Shown: one piece after another, positions 10,261 through 19,935 of the stretch
How positions within the stretch are numbered: position 1 is the stretch's first letter
Layout: the number at the start of each line of letters is the position of its first letter
Source of the DNA: Saccoglossus kowalevskii
Taxonomy: Eukaryota > Hemichordata > Enteropneusta > Harrimaniidae
Length of the DNA: 21,543 nucleotides
Direction of reading: 5' to 3'
NCBI RefSeq assembly: GCF_000003605.2
Contig: NW_003130854.1
Location: 816,501-838,043 of the forward strand
Program-made: the position numbers and the translations under genes
Notes under the pieces: model-generated
Database searches by the model: none
Seen by the model: only the letters and a program-made list of their open reading frames with translations
What the model was told of the DNA's origin: nothing

Positions 10261-10472
10261 AAGCTGAGCAGGAAGAAGGCTGCATTGCAGGGCAGCCCAT
10301 CAATTTCTGCAAGTGATCAGCAGTTTTTGAAAATGATTTTGAAGACTGAGATTCATCGCCGGATGCAGCAGAATCTAGTGATGATGACGACATTGCAATT
10401 CTCCAGACAAGAAAGTCGAAGTGTCTGTGTGTCAGGCCTCTTCCATGTAGATCAGAGAATTTAAACAAGTAG
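10261..10472 (+). pseudogene. Acidic C-terminal exon F, probable end of the methyltransferase gene
   Basis: Starting right after a strong acceptor, the frame from 10263 reads AEQEEGCIAGQPINFCK, SAVFENDFED and DSSPDAAESSDDDDIAIL, then QTRKSKCLCVRPLPC, and ends at TAG 10470. Two in-frame TGA codons interrupt it (near 10314 and at 10347). Serine/aspartate-rich tails of this kind are common in nuclear chromatin proteins. The longer uninterrupted frame over the same bases (10192-10464) starts inside the intron and is arginine/glutamine-rich, so it is less likely. The assignment to this gene rests on position and strand. Confidence 0.4.
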
Positions 10473-10689
10473 TTTCAAATTCTTGACCACAAACGTGAAA
10501 ACAGTTGAGAATGGAGGTGAAATCGGTTCACACCTAAAAGAGCCCCCATTGCACCCCTCCATAGTTCTTTCATTGGACGATTATTTTGTAGATTTGTTTT
10601 CATTAATTAAATATAATTTCTAACCAGTGAATTATGTGACATGTATCACAATTTAACCCCGGGTATATACGACTTGAATAGTGCATATT

Positions 10690-12071
10690 CACCCAGTACC
10701 TTTTGCACGAGTGAATTATTTGACAGGAATACATGGGTTCAATTTTGAACTTGCTTTTGGAGATAGATAGTCCGATGTTCTTTTATATGTATTTGCCTTG
10801 GGTAAACCTGTCAGATTTGTTTCATTGTGTAAATTTAATTCTCCAATATTAGCCGAAATCCGTTCACTTGGGCTAATTGACAAGATTGTCACAGGACCAT
10901 ACTGAAAAGCTGAAAACATCCTTGACATGAACTCTCACCTCCTCCAAATGAAAATAACGTTGGAGAGATGATGCCAAGATGCATCTCCTGTTCTGGAAGG
11001 TAAAATCTTGTTCTCAGAAGAGCTTGCCCCTATACGCAGATAAACTGCACAGTAAACTGATGAAAGAAACTAATAACCCAGAATTTGATGCATTCAATAT
11101 TACTAATTCTAGAGCGCGAGCGGCAATGCGAAAATTAGCTGCCAGGTGGGAAATACTGGAATTTAGATGCCATTACAAAGCAAGCTGTTGCAGGAGTTTC
11201 GACAACCGATATTGCTGGAGAGCGTGATTTTGCAATCTTGGATTTGCTCGTTAGAAATAAACCAGCGGCAACAACCCTGTGTTCTGTGGCCAAATAATAA
11301 AACCAGGCAGTGGCTGGACAGCAAGTCTTCTGAAGATAAAAAGAAACTGATGGCAAAGTTGCACGAAGATAAATACAATGACCGAATGAAATCTCTTAAG
11401 GAAAGAAAGTTGGTGATACCAAGAGCGGAAAAGGAAAGCAAGGACAATAAAGAATACACAAAAAAGGGAGCTTTTTAAATAAGATAAACCCAGTGTGGAC
11501 CACAGTTGAAGAAAGTCTACTCAAGTACTGCTTCAATTGAACTCTTACAAAACAGTACTTAAATCAAGAGGGTTGAAAGGATTGTTCCAGCAGTCGCACA
11601 AACATACGCAGTATACACTACAACAACTAGTAGAAATGTAAAGTCTGTTATTGCTGCAAACCCTGTATTACAAGCTGATTAATGTAATAATGCCCCTTTG
11701 ATACCAGTAGTACGTCCTAGTGATGAAAGAGATGCAATTCAAATTACAAAAACAAAAATTGCACAGCAACCTTCATGACCTGCGAAGGAAGCGACGAATT
11801 GAGAAACAGCAGGAGCTTCATCCTTTATTTGAAAGTGATTCCATCTTACTTGTGAATAAACTTGTTCTCCATAAGTGTGTTGAGGAAGGAACCACAGAAG
11901 CAGTAGGGTTTGGTGGCCATGCTTTGGCACTAGTGAAGAGAAATCAAAATAACACTTCGGAGTGAATTCACTATAAAATATGATGAGGAAGACGATGAAA
12001 CTTCTTGGCAATTTCCATGATTATTGGACTTCAAAAAAGGGGATCTTGTAATTGTGAATACATGTATATAA
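10690..12071 (+). pseudogene. Remnant of an uncharacterised invertebrate gene family with Tudor-like C-terminus
   Basis: Plus-strand pieces follow one another without introns over about 1.4 kb, in changing frames. They are EIRSLGLIDKIVTGPY (near 10855-10910), ENILDMNSHLLQMKITLER (to 10968), QDASPVLEGKILFSEELAP (near 10975), GKYWNLDAITKQAV and ERDFAILDLLVRNKP (11142-11294), NNKTRQWLDSKSSEDKKKLM (near 11290), a lysine-rich helix to 11478, and VWTTVEESLLKYCFN (near 11505). The C-terminus is LVNKLVLHKCVEEG, FTIKYDEEDDETSWQFP and LLDFKKGDLVIV, ending near 12050. From memory this order (LGLIDK-x-TGP, DAS, ERDFAxLDRLLREKP, NNKTxxWL, WTxEE, then a Tudor-like barrel) occurs in many uncharacterised proteins of molluscs, cnidarians and other invertebrates. 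The final piece fits a Tudor fold (xYDxxxE...F.LLxDxxxGDL). In-frame stops (for example TGA in GPY|KAE) show it is broken. Its N-terminal part is missing or unrecognised. A role in chromatin or DNA mobility is inference. Confidence 0.6.
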
Positions 12072-14140
12072 ATAGATAATAATACACATTTAATAACCCC
12101 TATCTATGCCTATGAATGAATGATGTTCAAGATGCAAATTATCTTGTCTTTAGACAAGAAAAATTACGAGTAACGTTGTTTGCATATTAGAATTATTAAA
12201 AAAAAATCTGGTTAGTATTTTCCTAATAAGTAAAATGCATTTTGGGAACGATTTGCATCGCGTAAAGTGCATTTACCCCACATATAGTAGTATAATACGT
12301 GCAGGGTGCATATTTATTTTACCGATCCCAACATGTAGATATTTTCAAAAATATTAAATATGCTACGAGAACTTTACTTGAAGCAGAAGCAGTACAGAAT
12401 AATTAGAGATTAAACGCATTTAAACTAGGGTAAAGTTACCTTGCCCTTAGCATCAGATGGCAAAGGTTTATTACAGGAGAAATGTCATCGCTCCCGCTGT
12501 AGTTGCCACTGCACTTAGTATCAGTGACTTTGGTGACTTTTAATATTGATACAAAATTACTGTCTTACACTTCTTATCACACAACAGTGTTAGGTTGCTT
12601 CTAATGCACAGTTACAATTTGTCTGAAGTAAGGCATAAGAATGTTTATACTCAATAATTTAAATAACCGAATGATGCACGTTAGTGGATGCATTATATGT
12701 AAAAATGTTTTTGAAATATAAATAATAATGCTTTTTTTGTTTCTTAATAGGGTAATTGTGAATCAAATCTTAACGATGACCACCTGCATGACATAAAGAA
12801 AATGTATTCAGACACTAAGAGCTTGGGTTACCGATTAAATTGTTAAAGGGGAGCAGAAGTCTGGCTTTTGACACTCTGTACATGGAATTTGAGATCTATG
12901 AATGAATTTTGTCGATAAAAACAACTTGTATGTGCTGCGAAATGACCTAAACATCGGGTATAAAACGGCCTGTGAAGCAGACAACAAACGTCCGCTTTGC
13001 CTGGCGTCATTTCGCCTCTAGAGGGCCAGTCAAATTATGTCATCAGTGAACACTGATAATTGAACCCATTCATTCTAGTACGTCAATCTTATAGAAATGC
13101 TACTATGAAAACCCTTGTTAACTGACAATTTAAAAGTTGAAACATTGTGAGGTGTTGTGCGTATGAATATCATAACGATTTATGTTAAGTTTCTCGAAAT
13201 CCCAAATAAAAAAAATCACGTTGTTGGTTGCGAGAAATCGGCGGAAGAACTAACCAAAAAGTGAAGACACGTACAGCGTTCTAGCTATAGTGAACAGTGA
13301 GTGAATAAACATTGTACAAGTTGAAACTAAATTAGAAATACGCTAACGTCACTTGAACTACAGTACTCATTTCGCCCAACTTCTCACTTTTTAATCGACC
13401 GCTTATCGTTTAATTTTCGACCGCACTGTTTTTTCAGACCGGAAAACGACCGCATTTTTATCGTTATCGTTTCTCTCTCATTGAAAACACCGACCGGTCA
13501 CTCAAACACTGGTCCCTGACACAGGAGTAGTAGTTTAAGTGATTAAATTCCGAACTACTCTTCAAATCTATACGACTTTGTAACGTTCTGTGTTCAATAT
13601 TAAATAACTGAGTTTGCGTAATTATTATGAAAGCGATATATTACAATGTTGAAATTTTTAGAGCCGGTACAATATTATAAACACATTTGCGTAATTAGAA
13701 AAGCAGCGCACTAAGTAAACGATCTTAAAATATACAAGTTTGCGTACAGCATCGTCAGAACTAATAACAATTGTACAAGATCGACGCGCGGAGCAAGAAA
13801 GAAAAAGGTTGCTAAGGTAACGCGCCTGTTCAGTGCGTGACTTGGGGGTCAAACATACGGTCAACACACACTAGATGTCAGCATGGCCGCACAGCAAGTT
13901 ACGCAATGAAGTACTTGAAGTTCAGTTGCGCCCCAAATTGTCGTTGATCACTCAGTCTTCTATCAACTATTCATATACACTAGTTTCCAAGCTTTTGGTG
14001 CAGCCAAATTTATATATATATATATATATATTTGAACTTTGTGGCAATATAATCCTTTTAATTTCCCAGTCCTTTCTGCTCATTCATGGTCTTGACAATA
14101 AGTGTGAATTGATGTGCAAGCCTAACCATACACGACAGCG
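12072..14140. other. Stretch without recognisable genes
   Basis: I find no domain-like frame on either strand. A GTATAAAACGG element lies at 12958-12968 and recurs twice further on. Around 13395-13455 the word CGACCGC recurs several times in a degenerate manner. A (TA)n microsatellite lies at about 14010-14032. The minus-strand frame 13658-13867 and the plus frame 13875-14159 lack any familiar motif. Confidence 0.4.
14010..14032. repeat. (TA)n microsatellite
   Basis: An uninterrupted TA dinucleotide run of about 22 bases. A shorter TA run lies at about 14349-14361. Confidence 0.85.
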
Positions 14141-14166
14141 AGGTCAGACGGCGTCATGAAATCTAT

Positions 14167-14225
14167 GCATAAAAGGCGGGCGACCTGTGGCCGTTTGATT
14201 TCCTACTCTCATGAAGCTAGCGATT
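14167..14225 (+). promoter_or_regulatory. Possible TATA promoter with short first exon
   Basis: GCATAAAAGGC (14167-14177) is a good TATA-type box in a locally GC-richer patch. About 30 bases on lies a pyrimidine tract (TTTCCTACTCTC, 14199-14210), followed at once by ATGAAGCTAGCGATTG and then GTGAGA, which could be a splice donor. This would give a tiny first coding exon (MKLAI). No downstream exon was recognised, so the call stays tentative. Confidence 0.25.
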
Positions 14226-15290
14226 GGTGAGAATGGTTATTAATATTTTTTTTTTTTTCATTTCAAGGTAAAAAATTGATAGTTAGAATTGACTGTTTCA
14301 CCGGGACACCTCCAGTTCTTTTATAGTTTGGCGATGAAAAATAACAAATATATATATATAATGCATAGCTATAGTATTTGTTTAATTATTTGGGTTTTCA
14401 CCCGTCAAATTACTGAACATGATTCCCATTAATTACGGTCAATGTTTGTTCTGTCTCGGCTTGAATGACAGACGTCGACACCGACGCACGAGAAACAAAC
14501 GACGATCGATATTCTAAACAAATTATTACCGGGAAATTGTCGATAGGCATTCCAAACAATCGAAATTATTATCCTAAGACCGTGACTACAAACATAATTA
14601 AACAAACACATCGTGAGGAATCAACAATTCGAAAAGGAAACCCAGAAATTACGCCGATGTACTTTGTAAATCGGACAAGCATACCGCAATTGTGTTCTAA
14701 ATACAAGCGGATGATATGTAATCGTCGGGTTGTAATACGTTCTGTGTCATTCGTTCCAATTACAGGCGAATAATATGCAATTGTCGGGTTACGATTACAA
14801 GCCCCAATATATATTTCAGTTTTTGACCCAATATATATTTCAGTTTTTGATGTAATTAACACATTTCAAGCTGGTAAGTAATGTGAACATAGACACAAAA
14901 TAATGCGAATTATATTCCAAAGAAACCTATACACCAAATGTGAGAGCAATCTCAACAATGGTTGTCAAGAGAGTCTACATGAGTAGAAAATACAAATTTT
15001 ACTAAAATTAACTAAACAAATCGACAACAAAGGAAGATGATAAAACAAATAAATCAGAATGAGATCACCCAGTCTCCCAAGATTAAAATATTAAGAGGAA
15101 TCCGTGGAATAACAGTTACCAAAAAATATATTGATATATCGTCTCACCAAGTTTAGAATGTACATTCAACATGTCTTAATGGTAATACTGAAATCTTGAA
15201 AAATTCTGCATGTAGTAAGCTAAGCCCCTTTATTTTATCAGCGATATTATCCAAGTACAGCAAGCCACATTTTGTTTTTCAATTATTATT
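14226..15290. other. Stretch without recognisable genes
   Basis: The longest plus frame here (14465-14773) has no known motif and is overlapped by a minus frame of the same quality. Both look like chance. Related half-repeats (TGTAATCGTCGGGTT and TGCAATTGTCGGGTT) occur near 14717 and 14775. They are followed by the tandem duplication listed separately. Confidence 0.35.
14803..14850. repeat. Tandem duplication, 24-base unit, two copies
   Basis: The unit beginning CCCAATATATATTTCAG and ending TTTTTGA occurs at 14803-14826 and again, identically, at 14827-14850. This is a recent slip or duplication event with no evident function. Confidence 0.85.
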
Positions 15291-15807
15291 GTATAAAACG
15301 GAACATGGGCGAGTGGGATGAGAAAAATGGATGTGTACAAATGTCACGACCCTATGCTAGGAACCAACGTTTGATATACTGTGACAGTTATTTTTGATGT
15401 TTCGGAACCTTTCACTAAGGTAACCGGGATTCGATTGTTCTCCACGCTAGACTCACAAAAACACAAGCTCAGTTCATGTCCATTCGATTCTTCGCTGGTC
15501 TCTCGCTTTCTCCCCGAGACAGCTTAAAATCACTTTTTATTACTTGTCAAACAAACAGCCAATCACATGAAAGTTTTACACATAATACAATTGATTAATC
15601 GTCACTATATTAGGAAAACCACTCATATTGTCAACGTCAGTTTATATTTATGGGTTTTAATAGTCTTGCAATAACATTCAATAAAGACAACGCACAGGTT
15701 TAAAATCGCAAACATCATTAGTTTTGGGTTACGACCAAAGTACCGCATAAACTCAAAATTGCAAACTCATGAGATGTGTCGGCTGGTCTCGACTAGTTCC
15801 GCCATCA

Positions 15808-15918
15808 GGCCTCATCAGTAATTTAACCTTTATCAGTAGATGTCATGGCAACCACTATTAAGCCGACTGGCCTCGTTATTTAACCCTTATCAGCAGATGC
15901 CATGGCAACCACTATTAA
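15808..15918. repeat. Diverged tandem repeat, about 50-60-base unit, two copies
   Basis: The first copy starts GGCCTCATCAGTAATTTAACC at 15808. The second starts GGCCTCGTTATTTAACCC at 15869. Both continue with TTATCAG-AGATG-CATGGCAACCACTATTAA. The second copy lacks a few bases near its start and differs at several sites, so the duplication is not recent. Confidence 0.8.
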
Positions 15919-16219
15919 CCTGAAATATAAATCATGATAATACCTTCCCAATTCCTGGAGAATGATCGACAAACAAGATTAAATCACGATCAAAATTTAA
16001 ATTGATTTGTTCTGTGCGCACAAGGTATCACTGGATTGTACAATATATGAGCAATACTTTCAATATTGGTTGAAGACAACATGCATTATAATATCCCTGG
16101 CATTCCCGCCGCATTGAATTCGTTACAAAATATGACCAGGCATTCTGAACATCCATGAATATATTATCTTTACACCATACGACAGCTGGGTTTTACAACA
16201 ATTAACTTCAATTCAACTA

Positions 16220-16352
16220 ATTAAACAGTGTCTTCAGAAACGCCAAAAAACCGCAATAATCACTACAACAATCCAACGCACTACTACTAACAGTACTATA
16301 TTTAAACAGTGCTTTCACACACGCCACAAAACCGCATCAATTACCACACTCG
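16220..16352. repeat. Diverged tandem repeat, roughly 80-base spacing
   Basis: TTAAACAGTGTCTTCAGAAACGCC-AAAACCGCA near 16222-16257 recurs as TTAAACAGTGCTTTCACACACGCC-AAAACCGCATCAATTACCACAC near 16302-16350. The copies are clearly related but have drifted. They lie inside the possible LTR. Confidence 0.65.
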
Positions 16353-16738
16353 ATTGTAGCCCAATGTAGCCAAAATCGCATCACAACAACATCTTAACTC
16401 AATAGAAATAATATACAATTATTCGGAATGCTTGCCTCTGAAAAAAGTTGATCAATTACAATATGCTGTCATACAAATCCAAGGCACAGGGTTTTCATAT
16501 AAATACAAATATGTACGCAAACACTTTGGTTCGTGAAAACAGTCAGTTCCAGGAAATACCTTCGGCTACGGTAACGCAGCAATGTACAACAACGGTGGAA
16601 CGGCGATGTAGAAACACGTACTTGAGACGATGACAACGTACAACCAGACGTAACAGCGCCGAAACCCATAAAGTGAACCGGAACTTAATTTTCCCACACG
16701 TGGTGACAAGTGATCATTGACACGCCTGCTAATCACAC

Positions 16739-16787
16739 GTATTGTAATGAATGGCCACCTGAGGTATTGTAATGAAGGGCCACGAAT
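16739..16787. repeat. Tandem repeat, 25-base unit, two copies
   Basis: GTATTGTAATGAATGGCCAC (start 16739) recurs as GTATTGTAATGAAGGGCCAC (start 16764), directly adjacent. Single-base differences separate the copies. Confidence 0.8.
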
Positions 16788-17112
16788 TCAAGTCTGACGA
16801 CCCCTTTACAGACAACGCATGGGCGTCTCCCTAGCTCAATGGTAAATGTGTCCGCATTCACAAAAAAAAACAATACAAGCCTCAAAAGACACGGAAATAC
16901 GTAACAATTACCAATTGAACTATTACCAATAGTGTATATTGGAGGAAAAAAGTGAACAGAATGGGCCGAGAAAAATGGATGTATACGAAGTATAAAACGG
17001 AAACCATTGATGTATATGTCACGCCGCCCTGCCTGACCAGTTGGCAAATTTGTCATTTCTTTTCGAATATTCAAAAACTGGTTTTGGAATTTATGACTAC
17101 TTTTCTACAGTA

Positions 17113-17529
17113 ATGGCTATCTTGCAAAAACAAAAATGCAAGGACAGAAGAACATTTCGTAAAATGAACTTGGTAGTGATACCACGTGTTAAAGATTATT
17201 CAGCTAGAAAATCTTGACAGAGCAGGACTGTCAATGATTTTGATGACAAATATGAAAACCATAGAACCCAGCGACTGTCTGCTAAATGAAACTGGGTTGC
17301 ATTTCACCACCACACTTTACACACACGTGTTACGTGTAAGCTGCGAACAGAACAGAACATAAATGACAATGAGAATAATCTAAACAGGAACCTAGTGATC
17401 ACCAGCAAAATGCGTGACAACAAGACAACGTCAGAAATCGGACTTATAACAAGGGTTGATGTTGCAACACTTGAAAACTACAAATTCCAATTTACCAAGC
17501 CAAAGAAAGACATACTCCAGGACCAGTAA
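17113..17529 (+). pseudogene. Long frame interrupted only by two TGA codons, unknown protein
   Basis: From an ATG at 17113, just after an acceptor-like TTTTCTACAG (17101-17110), one plus-strand frame runs 139 codons to TAA at 17527. It has only two internal stops, TGA at 17215 and TGA at 17287. Pieces are MAILQKQKCKDRRTFRKMNL, VVIPRVKDYSARKS, QSRTVNDFDDKYENHRTQ, NWVAFHHHTLHTRVTCKLR and KTTSEIGLITRVDVATLENY, ending in KFQFTKPKKDILQDQ. I recognise no family. CGA (Arg) decaying to TGA at methylated CpG would explain both breaks, which suggests a dying gene. Chance openness and, less likely, stop recoding are alternatives. The shorter first part (34 codons) could also be all that is translated. 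Confidence 0.3.
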
Positions 17530-18029
17530 CTGCGCATTCATGAATGACAGTCACGAGGCTTCGGCTTCCTGGGGTCGGTAAAATGACCTCACACATCAGC
17601 CAATAAAAGAGCCCATGTGATATGCTAATACGCGCTGCTTTGCTTATCAATGGAAACACGTGTCAAATTCCCGCCAAGAGAGCTGGCCTATCATGGCTTG
17701 CATACCTTCATTGTTAGACGCCTCAGTTTTCTGTCTCTCATTTTGTTGGCTGTATCAGCAAAAACGACATTAGCAACGCTCATGTTTTTATTTCATTCGC
17801 CGTAAAATAAGTTATTTTAGTTCCGTTTTAGGAGAAACTGAAATTTGTATTTTTGCTCTTATTGTATGACTGAATATCGCTGTTGGCAGTTTTATTCCTT
17901 GACAAATGCAATGTTAAGGAAAAATTACAACAAACACATGTTGATGGCTGTTGTAAAAATCATGCTAGATTTTCTTGCAGAGTGTTCGTAAGACGTGTAA
18001 AATGTGGTTATTTACAACACGCTTTTTTT
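17530..18029. other. Stretch with promoter-like words but no gene
   Basis: CAGCCAATAAAAG (17597-17609) combines a CCAAT box with an A-rich, TATA-like stretch. ATGCTAAT (near 17622) resembles an octamer site. No convincing start exon follows; the open frame at 17883-18083 is cysteine-rich but has no known domain and runs into the repeat below. Confidence 0.25.
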
Positions 18030-18236
18030 AAAAATGTTGCGGGCAGTCACTCTTTTTGGTTGGATATACCGTCACAAACTTAACTTGTCACAACGAATAT
18101 TTACCACAATCCGTTTATGACCACAAAATATATACCCACTGTGAAAATTAATTCTTAGGATATAATACAAAAATTATCATATTTATTTAAAAATACGAAA
18201 CAATAATGAAAATATTGAGTGTACTGTCCAAATTAT
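18030..18236. repeat. Direct repeat, copy 1 (unknown family)
   Basis: The stretch from AAAATGTTGCGGGCAG to TACTGTCCAAAT is found again at 18659-18884 in the same orientation. A 33-base run (18116-18148) is identical to 18736-18768. The rest has small indels and substitutions. It has no coding signal; it may be an unknown dispersed element or a segmental duplication. Confidence 0.8.
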
Positions 18237-18658
18237 GTGTTTATCTTGAAAACGCCGTCAGGGCACTGTTTTTGGTTGAACAGTGTTACAACAATCATAC
18301 AGACAACTAACCTGGGAGTTAATTTATGCATAAACTTGAAGTAGTGAAATTTGAGATGCCGCCCTGCAAAATTGACAACTGGTAGACAGTTTTCAAGACG
18401 GCACTTTCTTCATAGTAAACATATGTACTCATAAACCAATTTTGGCAGGAAACAGAAGCATGGTTTAGAAACTAATTCTTTTCAAAATCTCTTTTGACCA
18501 TATTTCAAACTACAGTGTCCATAAAAAAAATACTGACAAAATTTTAAAATTCATACAATAAGCTTTCCGAAAATATATAGTTTTGTGGACAAGAGAGTCA
18601 TCTTGGTTTCCTAATTAAGTAATTAAAATACCTGTCAGGTAAACTGCATCTCTACCTT
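18237..18658. other. Spacer between direct repeat copies
   Basis: Non-coding in appearance, AT-rich, with no recognised feature. Confidence 0.4.
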
Positions 18659-18884
18659 AAAATGTTGCAGGCAGTTCTTGGTTGGATATACCGTCACAAA
18701 TGTAACATTTTAACGGATATTTACCACAATCAGTGTATGACCACAAAATATATACCCACTGTGAAAATCAAAATAATATCATAAAGTCGACAGCTGTTTG
18801 GATTTTTGAAAAAAATTACAAAAATTATCACATTTATTTAAAAATACAAAAAAAATTATAAAAGTTTGAGTATACTGTCCAAAT
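18659..18884. repeat. Direct repeat, copy 2 (unknown family)
   Basis: The second copy of the unit at 18030. It is slightly longer, because of extra bases around 18772-18815 (including TAAAGTCGACAGCTG) that copy 1 lacks. It also carries a few short deletions near its start. Confidence 0.8.
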
Positions 18885-19080
18885 TTTATTATTTGGCATT
18901 TCAATATAGAGCTGAGGAAAAGATTTTTAAACTTTTTTTAAGAACAGACTAGTCAGGGTAACTAATGAATGGCTAATGGTGGATCACTTAACCGATGATA
19001 TGTCGGCCTTTTAAGAATTCATTCTACACAGATATATAAATACTTTGTAATGCGACACTAAGTTTTGCCTATTTTTACAG

Positions 19081-19209
19081 ATGGCGAAATCAACAATCAA
19101 CAACAATACAGAGAAAAAAGGACATCGACGCAAACAATTATCGAATTCATCATATAATAAAACATCATTTGAATCACTAATTCAAGACAGGAATCTACAA
19201 CGCATGTAA
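19081..19209 (+). CDS. Short ORF (42 codons) after a splice-like site, unknown
   Basis: Directly after CCTATTTTTACAG (19068-19080) an ATG opens a 42-codon frame: MAKSTINNNTEKKGHRRKQL, SNSSYNKTSFESL, IQDRNLQRM, then TAA. It is hydrophilic and basic, with no known domain. It may be a chance frame, a small exon, or sequence just upstream of the LINE endonuclease. Confidence 0.2.
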   Translation: MAKSTINNNTEKKGHRRKQLSNSSYNKTSFESLIQDRNLQRM

Positions 19210-19211
19210 AT

Positions 19212-19935
19212 ATGGTTTCACAATTAGACCCGTTACGAATTAAATATTCATGTAAATGTCAAGCCCCCCTGTATACGATTGGCCCCAAGCGTTTGCGGTT
19301 TTTGAAAGCATCCAAACATTTGTTAAATGACTTGAACGCGGATCACGTCATCATAGGCGGTGGCTGCATTGAGAATAAAACTCGCATCCATACTTCAACC
19401 TATCCGATCAGCGCAGAATCAAAAAACGTTACTGAAAGACTTTGTAAGAACAGAAACTAAAGATCACGCTATCAACTTCTTACTGAAAATAATGCACCTA
19501 CCTGATTTTTCTTTGACATCGAAAAAAACAAAGGTAGCAGAAAAGTCACGTCTCTTCTGGATTTTAATGGACTTGTTGAATCACTGAAGGATATGCGTCG
19601 CTTCGCTGAGGAATTTTATTCTAATTTAGATTCTACCGATTCTATTTCAAATGACTTTTAAAATAAAATACTAGAGAACCTCTCCCACCTTAATGACATG
19701 ATAAAGAAAACTGTGACGCCCGATTGTTCTTTGACGAGGTCTAACACTGTCGAACAAATAACATCTGGTTAAATTCCCGAGAATCGATAGATTACCTGGT
19801 GAGTTTTATGAACACTTTTGGCCACTTTTAGCCAATGATCTCTTTAATGTGTTCAAAGCCTTGATCGAGGATGGTAAACGAGGATGGTAAATAATAACGC
19901 TGAAGGGTAAAGTGGCCTTGATAAAATTTAGTTCT
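19212..19935 (+). mobile_element. Broken LINE (L1/Tx1-like) ORF2 fragment, endonuclease to start of RT
   Basis: The plus-strand pieces follow the order of a non-LTR retrotransposon ORF2. First comes the endonuclease end: FLKASKHLLNDLNADHVIIG then GGCIENKT (19300-19380), where the usual GGDFNCI has lost residues. The region after it is TLLKDFVRTETKD (19399 on). The linker is LVESLKDMRRFAEEFYSNLD (19551-19769, with one internal TAA). The start of the reverse transcriptase is LPGEFYEHFWPLLANDLFNV followed by FKALIEDGK (19792-19887), then an ITL relic. The frame changes at least three times. The RT core (YADD) and 3' end are absent, so the copy is truncated at both ends and inactive. A 13-base duplication (GAGGATGGTAAA) lies at 19867-19892. 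The GEFYxxFW motif favours the L1/Tx1 group. Confidence 0.75.

Larger units (their letters stand above)
15342..16708. mobile_element. Possible solo LTR of an LTR retrotransposon, old
   Basis: The stretch begins TGTCACGACCC and ends GTGGTGACA. It thus carries the TG...CA ends and a short terminal inverted repeat (TGTCAC/GTGACA) typical of LTRs. Inside are a TATA-like box (TATAAATA, 16498-16505), polyadenylation-type AATAAA words, and two sets of short internal repeats. Its length of about 1.37 kb is possible for a long LTR. No matching target-site duplication is visible at the ends, and no gag or pol region lies beside it. It is therefore either a decayed solo LTR or a chance match of termini. 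Strand and family are not decidable. Confidence 0.3.

Noticed and set aside
10163-10468. Minus-strand 101-codon frame
   Set aside because: It is a shadow of the plus-strand acidic exon, whose splice acceptor and composition are more convincing.
14465-14862. Overlapping plus and minus frames of about 100 codons
   Set aside because: Neither has a known motif. The minus frame covers the 24-base tandem duplication, which produces a repeated peptide without meaning.
16821-16858. tRNA gene or SINE head
   Set aside because: TAGCTCAATGG at 16832-16842 fits a polymerase III A box, but no B box (GGTTCGAAxCC-like) follows at the right distance and no cloverleaf forms.
16733-17074. Minus-strand 113-codon frame
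   Set aside because: Composition is not domain-like and it runs across a tandem repeat. No homology was recognised.
17113-17529. Selenoprotein or recoded UGA gene
   Set aside because: No redox motif surrounds the TGA positions, no SECIS element was recognised, and other broken frames in the window carry TAA and TAG stops as well. Decay is simpler. It is kept only as a point to check.
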